This document shows, piece after piece, positions 1-7,094 of a stretch of DNA of 48,498 bases. How positions within the stretch are numbered: position 1 is the first letter of the stretch; every line of letters begins with the position of its first letter. This stretch comes from Thermoprotei archaeon (lineage in GTDB: Archaea > Thermoproteota > Thermoprotei > QMSL01): positions 1 to 48,498 of the forward strand of contig QMSP01000011.1 in assembly GCA_003650925.1 (NCBI GenBank), read 5' to 3'. The notes below the pieces were generated by a model that worked only from the letters and a program-made list of their open reading frames with translations, made no database searches and was not told where the DNA came from. The position numbers were made by a program, and so were the translations under genes.

Positions 1-1019
1 ATAGAAGAATAGAGCGCATGAGGTATATGAACATAAGTGGTCCACATGGTCTGCTCCTTGAACTAAAGCTTCTGGGAAGGAACCATGTGAGAATTAGTCC
101 AAGTCATGGAATGGGCAATCAGTTCATTGTCGTAATTAGGAATGTAGCTATGTCCGGAGCAGATGTTACGCAGTTAATATGCAAAATTATGCAAGAAGTA
201 ATTCCTATAGGAGGCATTCCTGCATATTTTGGCTATCAGCGCTTTGGTACTATAAGGCCTAACACGCACCTAGTGGGCAAGAATATACTCAAAGGAGACT
301 ACGAGGCAGCTATTATGGAGCTCATAGCAAGGGAGTATCCTTATGAGAGCCAACATACAAAGGACGTCAGGAGAGAGTTTAGAGAGAAAAGAGACCCTAA
401 GGGCATACTGAGGAGATTTCCTAGACATCTGGTTTATGAGAGGCAAGTATTGAGGGCCCTAGCTAAGGATCCCAAGGACTATGAGAGGGCATTAAGAGCC
501 TTGCCCCTAACCATAAGGAACCTGTTCATACAGGCATATCAAGCTTATCTCTTCAACAAACTATTAAGCAGAAGGCTATCAATAGGTCTCACGTTCAGAG
601 AAGTGGTTGATGGAGACCTCGTGGTCAATATGCATGGTGAGGTAATGGTTGTAAGAGATGGTGAAGTGAATCGAATACAGAAGATGATGGATGAGGGAAA
701 AGTTAAGCTGTGCTGCCGCATTATAGGCTATGATTACAAGCTCCATAATAGCTACATGGGAGAGCTTGAGAAAGAGCTTCTAGAGGAAGAGGGGATCAAC
801 GCAGACCTGTTTAGACTTCACAAAGGAATATTCAAGCCACAGAGGGGCAGTATTCGCCCTGCCGTGATGAATGTACATAGAATGAACCTAAGAGTTCTCA
901 ATGATTGCCATGAACCCGATGCCGTAGCGATGAGCTTTTATCTTGAGAAAGGCATGTATGCAAGCATAGTTCTTCGAGAGCTACTCAAGCCTAAAATACC
1001 ACCTCTAGTAGGCTTCTAA
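1..1019 (+). CDS. truD: tRNA pseudouridine synthase TruD, 5' end cut by window edge
   Basis: Makes pseudouridine in tRNA (U13 in the bacterial enzyme). The reading frame is open to the left edge, so the ATG at 18 is probably internal. About 338 residues are visible against roughly 400 or more in archaeal TruD, and the N-terminal segment with the catalytic Asp motif lies outside the window. Visible family signatures, counted from the ATG at 18, are AYFGYQRFG near residue 69, NTHLVGK near 82 and a C-terminal MYASIVLRELLK block. The insertion domain between them matches the TruD-specific region. Family assignment is firm; the start is unknown. Confidence 0.93.
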   Translation, partial: RRIERMRYMNISGPHGLLLELKLLGRNHVRISPSHGMGNQFIVVIRNVAMSGADVTQLICKIMQEVIPIGGIPAYFGYQRFGTIRPNTHLVGKNILKGDYEAAIMELIAREYPYESQHTKDVRREFREKRDPKGILRRFPRHLVYERQVLRALAKDPKDYERALRALPLTIRNLFIQAYQAYLFNKLLSRRLSIGLTFREVVDGDLVVNMHGEVMVVRDGEVNRIQKMMDEGKVKLCCRIIGYDYKLHNSYMGELEKELLEEEGINADLFRLHKGIFKPQRGSIRPAVMNVHRMNLRVLNDCHEPDAVAMSFYLEKGMYASIVLRELLKPKIPPLVGF

Positions 1020-1088
1020 CACGATAGGAATCTTTGGTAAGGGATAAATACTGCGTATTGTATCTAATCTTCTGCAGAATAGGGTCAT

Positions 1089-1183
1089 GGGCCGGTAGCT
1101 CAGCCCGGAAGAGCGCGGGCCCCTAGATGGGCGCGAAGCTTTTAACCCCGTGGTCCCGGGTTCAAATCCCGGCCGGCCCGCCA
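1089..1183 (+). tRNA. tRNA-Lys(TTT) with an 18-nt intron in the anticodon stem
   Basis: The acceptor GGGCCGG (1089-1095) pairs with CCGGCCC (1173-1179), the discriminator is G1180 and CCA is encoded (1181-1183). The D-stem is GCTC/GAGC and the T-arm CCGGG-TTCAAAT-CCCGG. Read straight through, the anticodon arm does not close. Removing 1120-1137 restores the stem CGGGG/CCCCG around the loop CTTTTAA, with anticodon TTT at 1141-1143. This puts the intron between positions 30 and 31, a non-canonical archaeal site. A TATA-like GGATAAATA lies at 1042-1050. The intron boundaries are inferred from restored pairing. Confidence 0.85.
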
Positions 1184-1298
1184 GTTTTCACAATTAGCCT
1201 AATTGCACAATGCTGTTGCATGACTTTGTTACTTTTGCATCTGATCATAGCAAATGATTTATAACCTTCAACGCCATAGTATAATGTGAGGGTGGAGC

Positions 1299-1529
1299 AT
1301 GGCGATCGTGGTCTTTATATTAATTCAAACAGCTCCTGGCAAGGCTAATGCCGTTGTAGAAGCTATAAGGAAGATTGAGGGAGTCAAAGAAGCCTATCTG
1401 GTCACAGGCCCTTATGACATAATAGCGAAGATAGAGGTTGCTGATCTTGAAGAGTTAAAAGAGCTTGTTTTAGCCAAGGTCCATACTATAGAGGGCGTGG
1501 TTCGCACGCTAACATGTATAACAGTCTAA
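1299..1529 (+). CDS. Stand-alone RAM-domain protein of the Lrp/AsnC family
   Basis: This 76-residue protein has the beta-alpha-beta-beta-alpha-beta pattern of the Lrp/AsnC effector-binding (RAM) domain, including EGVKEAYLVTGPYDIIAKIE in the middle. There is no helix-turn-helix N-terminal domain, so it is a single-domain RAM protein of a type common in archaea. Such proteins oligomerise and bind amino acids, and may modulate full-length Lrp proteins; that role is inferred. GAGGGTGGAG just upstream of the ATG is a good ribosome site. It appears to be a single-gene unit after tRNA-Lys. Confidence 0.88.
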   Translation: MAIVVFILIQTAPGKANAVVEAIRKIEGVKEAYLVTGPYDIIAKIEVADLEELKELVLAKVHTIEGVVRTLTCITV

Positions 1530-1639
1530 CATCCTGGTCATTGGCTTTTACGTGAGGAAGATGGACGCTTACATGAACATTCTTGCTTTATTTTTGATAA
1601 GCATCAACCTATTGGATAAGAGCATTATGAGGAGATGTA

Positions 1640-1712
1640 TAGGGGCGCCCAAAGCTCGTGGCGGGCTCCCGCCTCATCCTGGGCTCTAAAGCCCTGTCCG
1701 GCGGGCGTCGCG
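1640..1712. ncRNA. GC-rich three-way-junction RNA candidate
   Basis: This stretch is far richer in G+C than its surroundings and folds well on paper. An outer stem pairs 1644-1650 (GGCGCCC) with 1703-1709 (GGGCGTC, one G-U). It encloses two hairpins, GGCGGG/CCCGCC at 1660-1673 and GGGCT-CTAA-AGCCC at 1681-1694. No open reading frame covers it. It lies between two genes whose 3' ends face each other, so the strand is not settled, and it could also be the 3' UTR or terminator of the minus-strand gene ending at 1742. I do not recognise a known RNA family. Confidence 0.38.
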
Positions 1713-1741
1713 GGCATGATAAAGTGTTTCCCATGGGCTAT

Positions 1742-3124
1742 TTAAGCCTTGTTCCTCTTGAGAAGCTCAAGATAATAATGTTCCTGGCTAAGTGCGAGTC
1801 TTAGAGCATTAATGATTACATCCTCTTTGGAGGCTCTTATTCCTTGACTCTCTACAAGCCTCATTACCTTATCAAGAAGTCTTAGACCCTCGTCTCTAAG
1901 CTCTATAATCTCCTTCGTTCTTACCTTCCTGGCCATTTCCATTAGCCTTTCAGCAAGAGGCTTGAGGTTCTGCATATTAAAGCCTACTCCATCAACCACT
2001 TCTATACCACGATTTTCAAGATAGCTCTTTACCTCTCTAGGCACTTTATCCCTAGAGACTAAAAACATTGCATCAGGCTTGTACAGAGACCGGTAGAGAG
2101 CTACTATCTGAAGGTCCTTGAGCCTCATAGCCTTCTTCTCCTCTACTTTGGCTATGGCCTCTGACCTCTTGACCCCAAGCACGTCTGCTAGGCCTTCCCA
2201 TAATCCCTCAAGCCACTTACTTCTCCACTCCTCAGCTGTCAAGGGCTTAGCGAAAGGCCCTCTTATCTCTCTTGCCCTTAAGTACCAGTCGCTTAATTCT
2301 TTGCACTCTATCACTATGTTTGGCCTGAGAATAGGCGGATCCTCTCCCAGGCGTACTATATCCATAACCTCACCGGCATAAACTAACATATCGGGTCTCA
2401 TGGCAGTGTAGAGCGACCAGGCCTTTTTCAGATCCTCTGTGTCCTCCCATCCAATAGGCCTTGGAGCTTCAAGGAAGAAGCTGAGACTACCTCCTCTCTC
2501 TAAGTGTATGATGCAGTTTGGAGGAATCCCACCAGCCTTTTGCCTTCCTGAACGTTCAAGGAGAAGACACTTGTGCTCAGGATATACAATCCTTGCGCCT
2601 TGCTCTCCAAGAAGCCTAAGCAACGTTATGAAAACCCAGCTCTGGTACACAGTCCTCATGTTAGTCCTGAGAGATGTCCTAACAGCTGCGCCAGCTGTAC
2701 GCTCGAATTCCTCAGCTCTGATCTTCCCTCTGAGTAAATCATGCAGATAGATGAAGATCTTTTTCTTGAGATGGGCTAGCGGATCCTCCACAAAGCTCTT
2801 GAACTCCTTTGACAAAAGAGCACCTCGTAGGCCAAGTTCTTTCTCCACAGCACTTAAGTCCCTTTTAAACACCTCCACCCATTCAATAGCCACCTTAAGA
2901 TCTCCACCAGCTTCCCATCGAACGAAGTCTTCCCTAAGTCTTTCTCTAAGCTTTCTAAACTTCTCCTCAAGATCTGGAGCAAATCTGAACCTACGTTGCT
3001 TGTCATAGGTATCCAGAAATTCCCTTAGCTTGAAATAGGTTGCTATCCATGGTGCCTCTTCAGCTTCAGTCATACTTCCACTATCGAAGTATGCAAAACT
3101 AGATAAAAAGCCTTTACTAATCAC
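1742..3124 (-). CDS. Unknown protein with a PD-(D/E)XK nuclease-like core
   Basis: I do not recognise this 460-residue family. The central part has RPDMLVYAGE (Asp245) followed about 28 residues later by NIVIECKELSDW (Glu273, Lys275). That is the spacing and hydrophobic context of a PD-(D/E)XK nuclease active site, with Glu219 upstream as a possible extra acidic residue. The first 150 residues are charged and helical; the last 90 are again helical. The listed start is GTG at 3124; ATG at 3073 (residue 18) is an alternative. It stands alone, so restriction, repair or defence cannot be told apart. The nuclease call is an inference from motifs. Confidence 0.55.
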   Translation of the reverse strand: MISKGFLSSFAYFDSGSMTEAEEAPWIATYFKLREFLDTYDKQRRFRFAPDLEEKFRKLRERLREDFVRWEAGGDLKVAIEWVEVFKRDLSAVEKELGLRGALLSKEFKSFVEDPLAHLKKKIFIYLHDLLRGKIRAEEFERTAGAAVRTSLRTNMRTVYQSWVFITLLRLLGEQGARIVYPEHKCLLLERSGRQKAGGIPPNCIIHLERGGSLSFFLEAPRPIGWEDTEDLKKAWSLYTAMRPDMLVYAGEVMDIVRLGEDPPILRPNIVIECKELSDWYLRAREIRGPFAKPLTAEEWRSKWLEGLWEGLADVLGVKRSEAIAKVEEKKAMRLKDLQIVALYRSLYKPDAMFLVSRDKVPREVKSYLENRGIEVVDGVGFNMQNLKPLAERLMEMARKVRTKEIIELRDEGLRLLDKVMRLVESQGIRASKEDVIINALRLALSQEHYYLELLKRNKA

Positions 3125-3184
3125 CTATAGATTGATGACCCAGCAAGCTAATTAAGAGGAACTAGCAATTGACCTATTTGAGAA

Positions 3185-3276
3185 GGGGCCGTGGGCTAGC
3201 CTGGTAGGCTGCGGGACTCGGGATCTTTCCAGGACGAGAACTCCCGTGGTCCCGGGTTCAAATCCCGGCGGCCCCA
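3185..3276 (+). tRNA. tRNA-Pro(CGG) with an 18-nt canonical intron
   Basis: The acceptor GGGGCCG (3185-3191) pairs with CGGCCCC (3269-3275), discriminator A3276. CCA is not encoded. The T-arm CCGGG-TTCAAAT-CCCGG spans 3252-3268. The anticodon stem is CGGGA (3212-3216) and TCCCG (3242-3246), with anticodon CGG at 3219-3221. An insertion of about 18 nt at 3223-3240 sits at the canonical 37/38 site. A TATA-like CTAATTAAG lies about 30-38 nt upstream, near 3148-3156. Boundaries are inferred from pairing. Confidence 0.87.
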
Positions 3277-3360
3277 TCATGAAGCTATACAACCTCTGTC
3301 CATTATTCGAGAGCACTCATGGGATCAATCGTGAAATACCACACTTCTCGACATGTTACC

Positions 3361-3768
3361 TCAGTGCTTAGTTATTGGAATCCTCTTGAGGCCTCTTACT
3401 CGATCAAACATCACGTCGTCTGAGACTATGATTCCGTCTATCCGCAGAGCAGAGGCTGCTATTAAGCTATCGAAGTAGCTCAGCCCATAGTCTGCAGTCA
3501 ACTCGATATGTCTAATGAGCAGGGGGATATCGATGGTGTTCACTTCCTGAATGTCATAATCATCGAAGATCTTCCTCAGAGCCATCAATGCAAGCCTTAT
3601 TTCATCAGGGCTTCTACCACGAGACCTCAAGGTGACTTCGAACTCAAGTAATGCAACATCAGGTACAAGGAGTTTGCCTCTTAGCTCATCTATAATTCTT
3701 AAGGCATACTTATGTCTGGGGTCTCTAGGGTTGAAGAGGAATAGCAATTCAGTATCAGCCACTGGCAT
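3361..3768 (-). CDS. vapC: VapC-type PIN-domain ribonuclease toxin
   Basis: This 135-residue PIN-domain protein has the acidic metal-binding set spread as in VapC: Asp5, Glu42/Glu44 in LEFEVT, Asp100 in YFDSLIAA and Asp117/118 in VSDD. VapC toxins cleave RNA (often tRNA or rRNA) and are held inactive by their partner VapB. The start overlaps the end of the antitoxin gene by 14 nt, typical of translational coupling. The N-terminus reads PVADTELLF rather than the usual YVDTN, but the first Asp is kept, so the enzyme looks intact. Confidence 0.9.
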   Translation of the reverse strand: MPVADTELLFLFNPRDPRHKYALRIIDELRGKLLVPDVALLEFEVTLRSRGRSPDEIRLALMALRKIFDDYDIQEVNTIDIPLLIRHIELTADYGLSYFDSLIAASALRIDGIIVSDDVMFDRVRGLKRIPITKH

Positions 3769-4000
3769 CCTTCATCAACCACTCAACAGCTTTCTTCTCA
3801 TCAACATCCTCCTTATAGGGTTCACCAATGACTTCTTCCAGAACTTTGAAGGGATTATCAGGCAAAGGCTCCAGTATGAGGCTTTTTTCTCCGTAAATCC
3901 TTAAGAGTAGCTTCGATCCCTCCTTCAGCCCTAGCTTCTCACGTACTTCCTTGGGAATTACTATGGTGTACCTTTTGCCAACTCTGACAATAGTGGACAT
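3755..4000 (-). CDS. vapB: VapB-type antitoxin with SpoVT/AbrB domain
   Basis: This 81-residue protein begins with an AbrB/SpoVT swapped-hairpin DNA-binding domain (VRVGKRYTIVIPKEVREKLG, then LKEGSKLLLRI) and ends in an acidic tail that should wrap VapC. It binds its own promoter and neutralises the downstream toxin. It is first in a two-gene operon, with GGGATGATGG just before the ATG. Confidence 0.9.
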   Translation of the reverse strand: MSTIVRVGKRYTIVIPKEVREKLGLKEGSKLLLRIYGEKSLILEPLPDNPFKVLEEVIGEPYKEDVDEKKAVEWLMKDASG

Positions 4001-4035
4001 CCATCATCCCTGTCAGAAGAATACAATCGATGTTA

Positions 4036-4044
4036 GATATATAC
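4036..4044 (-). promoter_or_regulatory. TATA box of vapBC
   Basis: On the minus strand this reads GTATATATC, 36-44 nt before the vapB ATG. Archaeal TATA elements sit about 25-30 nt before the transcription start, which would give a short leader containing the GGGATG ribosome site. Confidence 0.55.
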
Positions 4045-4288
4045 CTTACTATTTCAGATATGCCTAGTGAAAACTCTGATAAATACTCTAATCTCTGATG
4101 ATCCCTCGAGCATTCTGTTAGCATGAAGGGTTATGGTACTTACCTCCTAAGCCTTCATGGTCCTCTCGAGCATGACATCATGGCTAGTGCGTCTCAATTA
4201 GGTATTAATACTTGTGTATTAGTAGACCATCGAGCAGAGAGGAGAAAAGCTATTTAAGCATGATCCCCCTACGAATCTATCGGAAGAC

Positions 4289-4384
4289 GCCGGGGTCGCC
4301 TAGCCAGGTAGGGCGCCGGACTCATAAGGCGCCCTCCCGCGTGAAATCCGGAGGTCCCGGGTTCAAATCCCGGCCCCGGCACCA
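4289..4384 (+). tRNA. Elongator tRNA-Met(CAT) with a 19-nt canonical intron
   Basis: The acceptor GCCGGGG (4289-4295) pairs with CCCCGGC (4374-4380), discriminator A4381, encoded CCA 4382-4384. The anticodon stem CCGGA (4316-4320) and TCCGG (4347-4351) bracket CTCATA, a 19-nt intron at 4327-4345, and A4346, so the mature loop is CTCATAA. The intron is at the canonical 37/38 site. A TATA-like GCTATTTAAG lies near 4249-4258. The 3' end of this gene is the apparent integration point of the element to its right. Confidence 0.9.
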
Positions 4385-4385
4385 T
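4358..4385 (+). repeat. Left copy of 28-bp imperfect direct repeat (attL candidate)
   Basis: This is the T-arm plus 3' acceptor and CCA of tRNA-Met. It matches 7026-7053 at 26 of 28 positions, the only differences being CC versus GA inside the acceptor strand. This is what tRNA-directed integration leaves behind. Confidence 0.6.
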
Positions 4386-4396
4386 AACTTTTATAA

Positions 4397-5311
4397 TCAT
4401 GATGTAAAAGACATTATCTCCTTTGTAAGAATAAAATTCATACCTACGCTATAATTAGCTTTATATGTGGATAGGGGCTTGGGGTGGTCTTTGGGGAGTT
4501 TTCCTTCTAGGTTCTCCTCTTTTATACAAGGTTTTGCCAGAGCTAGGAATCTTCTTGAACTATTACTATCTAGAGATATGATGATGACTGGTCTTGTTCT
4601 CCTGATAACTCTTATCCTATCATTCTCCACTATCTTGCCACTCTTTGTCCGACTTACGCCTATTCTATATTTGAAGCCTGCTCTTTCTAATGCCCATGTA
4701 ATGATTTTAATCTTCGTTAAGTCAGTGTTGCTGAAGTACACAGTTTTCTTTCTCTTTCCTAGACACCCATCTCCCTCGTAGAAGCCCTTTAGGAACGCTA
4801 TCTCATGCTCTTTAATGTATTCCTTTGCAATTTCTGGGTGCTTTTTGATCGTTAACATAAACGAGTAAAATCTCTTGCCGTATGCACACACATAGTGTCT
4901 CTTCTCTTTCCTGATATAGCCTTTGAATGGTCTCAGACCTATGGTCTTCAAGGCATTATATACTTCGTCAACGAATGCTTCATCCTTTACCCTCAGCTTA
5001 AACCTATAACGTCCTTTTCCGTCTGAGTACACATTAGCGTCGCTAAGGCATACCCCTATCAAGTATGCCAGCTTCTCTGCTTTCTTTGGATCTTTTAGAC
5101 AATCCTCTGGATTCCATGGGATCTCTTCGCCGCCTCTGTATGTTCTCCTATCTCCAAGTTTAATTCTGACCAAGTAGTGTAGTGTTGAGTATGGTACTTC
5201 AATTCCATGATGCTCCTTGAGGTACTTTCGTATCCTCTCATATCCATAGCCTCTATCTCTTAGCTCCTTGATTGTTCTCAATATTTCATCGTTATACTTC
5301 CTTACCATCAT
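4397..5311 (-). CDS. LAGLIDADG homing endonuclease with N-terminal helix-turn-helix
   Basis: A 304-residue protein. Residues 1-50 form a helix-turn-helix of the resolvase/insertion-element type (YERIRKYLKEHHGI, then VPYSTLHYLV). Two LAGLIDADG motifs follow: LAYLIGVCLSDAN near 80 and AFLKGFYEGDGCL near 170. The acidic residues at the ends of both motifs are present, so metal-dependent double-strand cleavage is plausible. It is free-standing rather than inside an intein or intron. It ends 12 nt from the tRNA-Met CCA, inside the element bounded by the tRNA repeat. Confidence 0.85.
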   Translation of the reverse strand: MMVRKYNDEILRTIKELRDRGYGYERIRKYLKEHHGIEVPYSTLHYLVRIKLGDRRTYRGGEEIPWNPEDCLKDPKKAEKLAYLIGVCLSDANVYSDGKGRYRFKLRVKDEAFVDEVYNALKTIGLRPFKGYIRKEKRHYVCAYGKRFYSFMLTIKKHPEIAKEYIKEHEIAFLKGFYEGDGCLGKRKKTVYFSNTDLTKIKIITWALERAGFKYRIGVSRTKSGKIVENDRIRVIRRTRPVIIISLDSNSSRRFLALAKPCIKEENLEGKLPKDHPKPLSTYKANYSVGMNFILTKEIMSFTS

Positions 5312-5351
5312 CTCACCTCCATTCCTCCTCTAACGATGTACTTCCTCTTCT

Positions 5352-5891
5352 CTAAGTTCCTTGATAGGCATAGTACCTTGTGTGCCTTATTGCTCTTCTT
5401 GCCTTAGATAACTCTCGCATTGGTATATACAAAGTGTATCCCTCATTACCATGACATATGCTGTACCCCATTCCCAACCTATCCAAGCACTCTATGGCTA
5501 GGTCAACGTACTCCACTCTTCTAATGCTTACCATGATGTAGCTACCCATGTATTGACAGTCTCCAGCTCCGAGGAAGCCTCTTAAGAAGTCCACCTCATA
5601 ACCATTTATCCACTTCCATGATCTTTTCCTTAAGCTCTCTAGGATCTCTGTGAATCTCTCATCATGACAGAGAACTCTAAAGTATGCCCTTCTCTTCTTC
5701 TCATCATAGTACTCCTCGGCTTCACAGTGAAGCCCTAGCCTCCTAAATGCTCCCCTTACCGCCTCCACAACCTCTACACCTCTTACTCGAAGAGTATTGC
5801 ACTCATCAGCTTCTGAGGAGAGGCTTCCCAATACTGCACCTACTATAAACGCTAGTGCACGCCCCCTCTTCGCATTCCATGACATGGGCAT
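5352..5891 (-). CDS. Degenerate LAGLIDADG-type protein
   Basis: This 179-residue protein is a paralogue of the homing endonuclease downstream. RALAFIVGAVLGSLSSEAD occupies the position of the first LAGLIDADG motif and VDFLRGFLGAGDC the second. The first motif has Ser-Ser-Glu where a catalytic Asp is expected, so cleavage activity may be lost and a DNA-binding role is possible. It lacks the N-terminal helix-turn-helix, but the winged-helix gene 5 nt upstream could supply that part as a separate protein. Confidence 0.65.
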   Translation of the reverse strand: MPMSWNAKRGRALAFIVGAVLGSLSSEADECNTLRVRGVEVVEAVRGAFRRLGLHCEAEEYYDEKKRRAYFRVLCHDERFTEILESLRKRSWKWINGYEVDFLRGFLGAGDCQYMGSYIMVSIRRVEYVDLAIECLDRLGMGYSICHGNEGYTLYIPMRELSKARRAIRHTRYYAYQGT

Positions 5892-5896
5892 TCAAA

Positions 5897-6163
5897 TCAC
5901 CTCCATAGCGGTGAGCCTTTCCTTATTATGTATTTCTTTCCCATCTTATTCCTCTTAACTTCAAGCAATCCTTGCTCTGCTAAGTGATCTAGATAGGCTG
6001 AAATCAGTACTAAGCTACCTCCTCTTCCACGAACGCCTAGTACCTTGCCTACATCCCTAGCTCTGAAAGTAGCCATATCTCCCCTATGACTCCTCGTCAA
6101 CTCTTTTATAGCCTCGAGAACTAGCTTTTCACTAATCATGCTAATCACCTCATTACGAGTCAT
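5897..6163 (-). CDS. Small winged-helix DNA-binding protein
   Basis: An 88-residue single-domain winged helix: helices at EKLVLEAIKEL, ARDVGKVLG and LISAYLDHLAEQGLL, then a wing KRNKMGKKYIIRKGSPLW. It is first in a minus-strand pair with the LAGLIDADG-type gene. The C-terminal IR(K/R)GSPLW is shared with the divergent plus-strand gene at 6290, so the two are paralogues. It is probably a regulator of the element or a specificity partner; I cannot name a closer family. Confidence 0.65.
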   Translation of the reverse strand: MTRNEVISMISEKLVLEAIKELTRSHRGDMATFRARDVGKVLGVRGRGGSLVLISAYLDHLAEQGLLEVKRNKMGKKYIIRKGSPLWR

Positions 6164-6289
6164 TTACCTTGCTCTAATCTCTTCAATGAAGTCCACGATA
6201 TACTCAAGGTTATTATTGACCTGTTCAAGGATATTGTTAAGATCCTTGATGTTCTTGTTCGGCTCCTCTTAGAGGGTCAGAGAGGGGGT

Positions 6290-6475
6290 ATGGTAACATT
6301 TACTCCAACCAAGTTAGCGAAAATACTTGGCATTAAGCCACTATCAGTCTACCTATCAATAATCCATCACTATTTGAAGGAGTTAGCAGAAGAGGGTCTT
6401 ATTGAACCATTCCCACAGAGGAATCGCTGTAGGTATGTGATTAGGAGAGGTTCTCCACTATGGAAGGCTACATGA
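6290..6475 (+). CDS. Small winged-helix protein, paralogue of the divergent gene
   Basis: A 61-residue winged helix ending VIRRGSPLW, aligned over its length with the protein encoded at 5897-6163. Coding similarity continues about 30 codons upstream of this ATG in the same frame (VKILDVLVRLLLEGQRGG matches the first helix of the paralogue), yet that stretch has no ATG, GTG or TTG. Either the gene is now truncated to the ATG at 6290, which follows GAGGGGGT, or an unusual start is used. The stop overlaps the next gene as ATGA. Confidence 0.6.
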   Translation: MVTFTPTKLAKILGIKPLSVYLSIIHHYLKELAEEGLIEPFPQRNRCRYVIRRGSPLWKAT

Positions 6476-6726
6476 TGATCATTCCTAGATACAGGGTAAC
6501 AATTGGCGAACAGCATAAGTATCTAGCTGAGTATATCATTAAGCTTGATGGAGAGGTTAGAAGAGAGTGGGTTCTCTTTGATAGCAATAATGTGAACTTC
6601 TTTTCCTCACTTGATGAGGTCTTTGAGTTCATCACCAAGAACCATGAGATTGTTATCATTAAACCTTTGAAGAGGTTGAGGAGGCGATTCTCCTGCGTTG
6701 GAAATATCTTCATCAGCTTATTTTAG
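6472..6726 (+). CDS. Unknown element protein, translationally coupled, 3' part frame-disrupted
   Basis: The start chosen is ATG 6472, which overlaps the stop of the preceding gene as ATGA and has GGAAGG 4 nt before it; ATG 6460 is also possible. The protein begins MMIIPRYRVTIGEQHKYLAEY and is mostly beta-rich then helical. I do not recognise a family. After about residue 63 its own frame ends quickly, while a convincing coding frame, shifted by -1, opens at 6663. The two frames may once have been one gene or may be joined by frameshifting. Confidence 0.45.
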   Translation: MMIIPRYRVTIGEQHKYLAEYIIKLDGEVRREWVLFDSNNVNFFSSLDEVFEFITKNHEIVIIKPLKRLRRRFSCVGNIFISLF

Positions 6727-7094
6727 ACGTTCTATCTAAGGGGGATGGTATCTCTATTTGTGAGCTGTGTAGGAGGGTTAATGGTAAGCATCTCTATGAT
6801 TGTCTTCACTGTAGATACTATCTTAATCCTAGAAGGCGAGAGCAGAGGTATGTTAGGGATGCTGGATGTAAGTTCAAACTATACCAAATTAGGCAGGCAG
6901 TTAAGGAGCTTGAAAGACTAGGTTATGTGATGACTAGAAGAGAGAAGAGGAATGATAAGAGACAGTATAGAGGATGGGACTGGATGAAAATAATCTACCT
7001 AAAAGACAAACACCTAGAAAGACCTCGGGTTCAAATCCCGGCCGAGGCACCATTCAATCCTCGTCTATGTCTAACTTTGGCCTTGTCTTCATGA
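6663..7094 (+). pseudogene. Zinc-ribbon winged-helix reading frame without a start codon
   Basis: The frame from 6663 to the TGA at 7092-7094 is open for 143 codons and reads like a real protein: EEVEEAILLRWKYLHQLILD, a cysteine-rich segment with CELC, CLHC and a further Cys, then a helix pair QIRQAVKELERLGYV and a basic tail. It has no ATG, GTG or TTG before about 6935. The preceding gene reaches it only through a -1 frame change near 6660-6680. Its last 30 codons run through the tRNA-like repeat, consistent with decay or with insertion into the repeat. Confidence 0.5.
7026..7053 (+). repeat. Right copy of the tRNA 3'-end repeat (attR candidate)
   Basis: T-loop TTCAAAT with CCCGG, then CCGAGGC, A and CCA, that is a tRNA 3' end with no 5' half nearby. 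It matches the tRNA-Met 3' end at 26 of 28 positions. The two differences destroy pairing with the tRNA-Met acceptor, so it is not a functional alternative exon for that gene. Confidence 0.6.

Larger units (their letters stand above)
4385..7053. mobile_element. Small integrated element in the tRNA-Met 3' end
   Basis: The 2.7-kb segment between tRNA-Met and a partial copy of its 3' end holds only accessory genes: two LAGLIDADG-type proteins and a winged-helix gene on the minus strand, then a second winged-helix gene and a broken zinc-ribbon gene on the plus strand. No recognisable integrase is present, so the element may be a degraded or non-autonomous remnant, or mobilised by the homing endonucleases. 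The two arms diverge from a centre near 6165-6290 and both begin with paralogous winged-helix genes. Confidence 0.6.

Noticed and set aside
1120-1126. CTA anticodon (pyrrolysine or amber suppressor) if tRNA at 1089 is read without an intron
   Set aside because: The stem then has a C-C mismatch and the loop lacks U33. Removing 18 nt gives a perfect stem and the standard Lys loop CTTTTAA.
3939-4124. 61-codon ORF upstream of vapB on the minus strand
   Set aside because: It overlaps the vapB start in another frame, has no family features and covers the vapBC promoter.
7010-7053. Split-tRNA 3' half
   Set aside because: No 5' half with GCCTCGG and tRNA features was found in the window, no convincing leader helix precedes it, and it closely matches the tRNA-Met 3' end, so an integration repeat is simpler.
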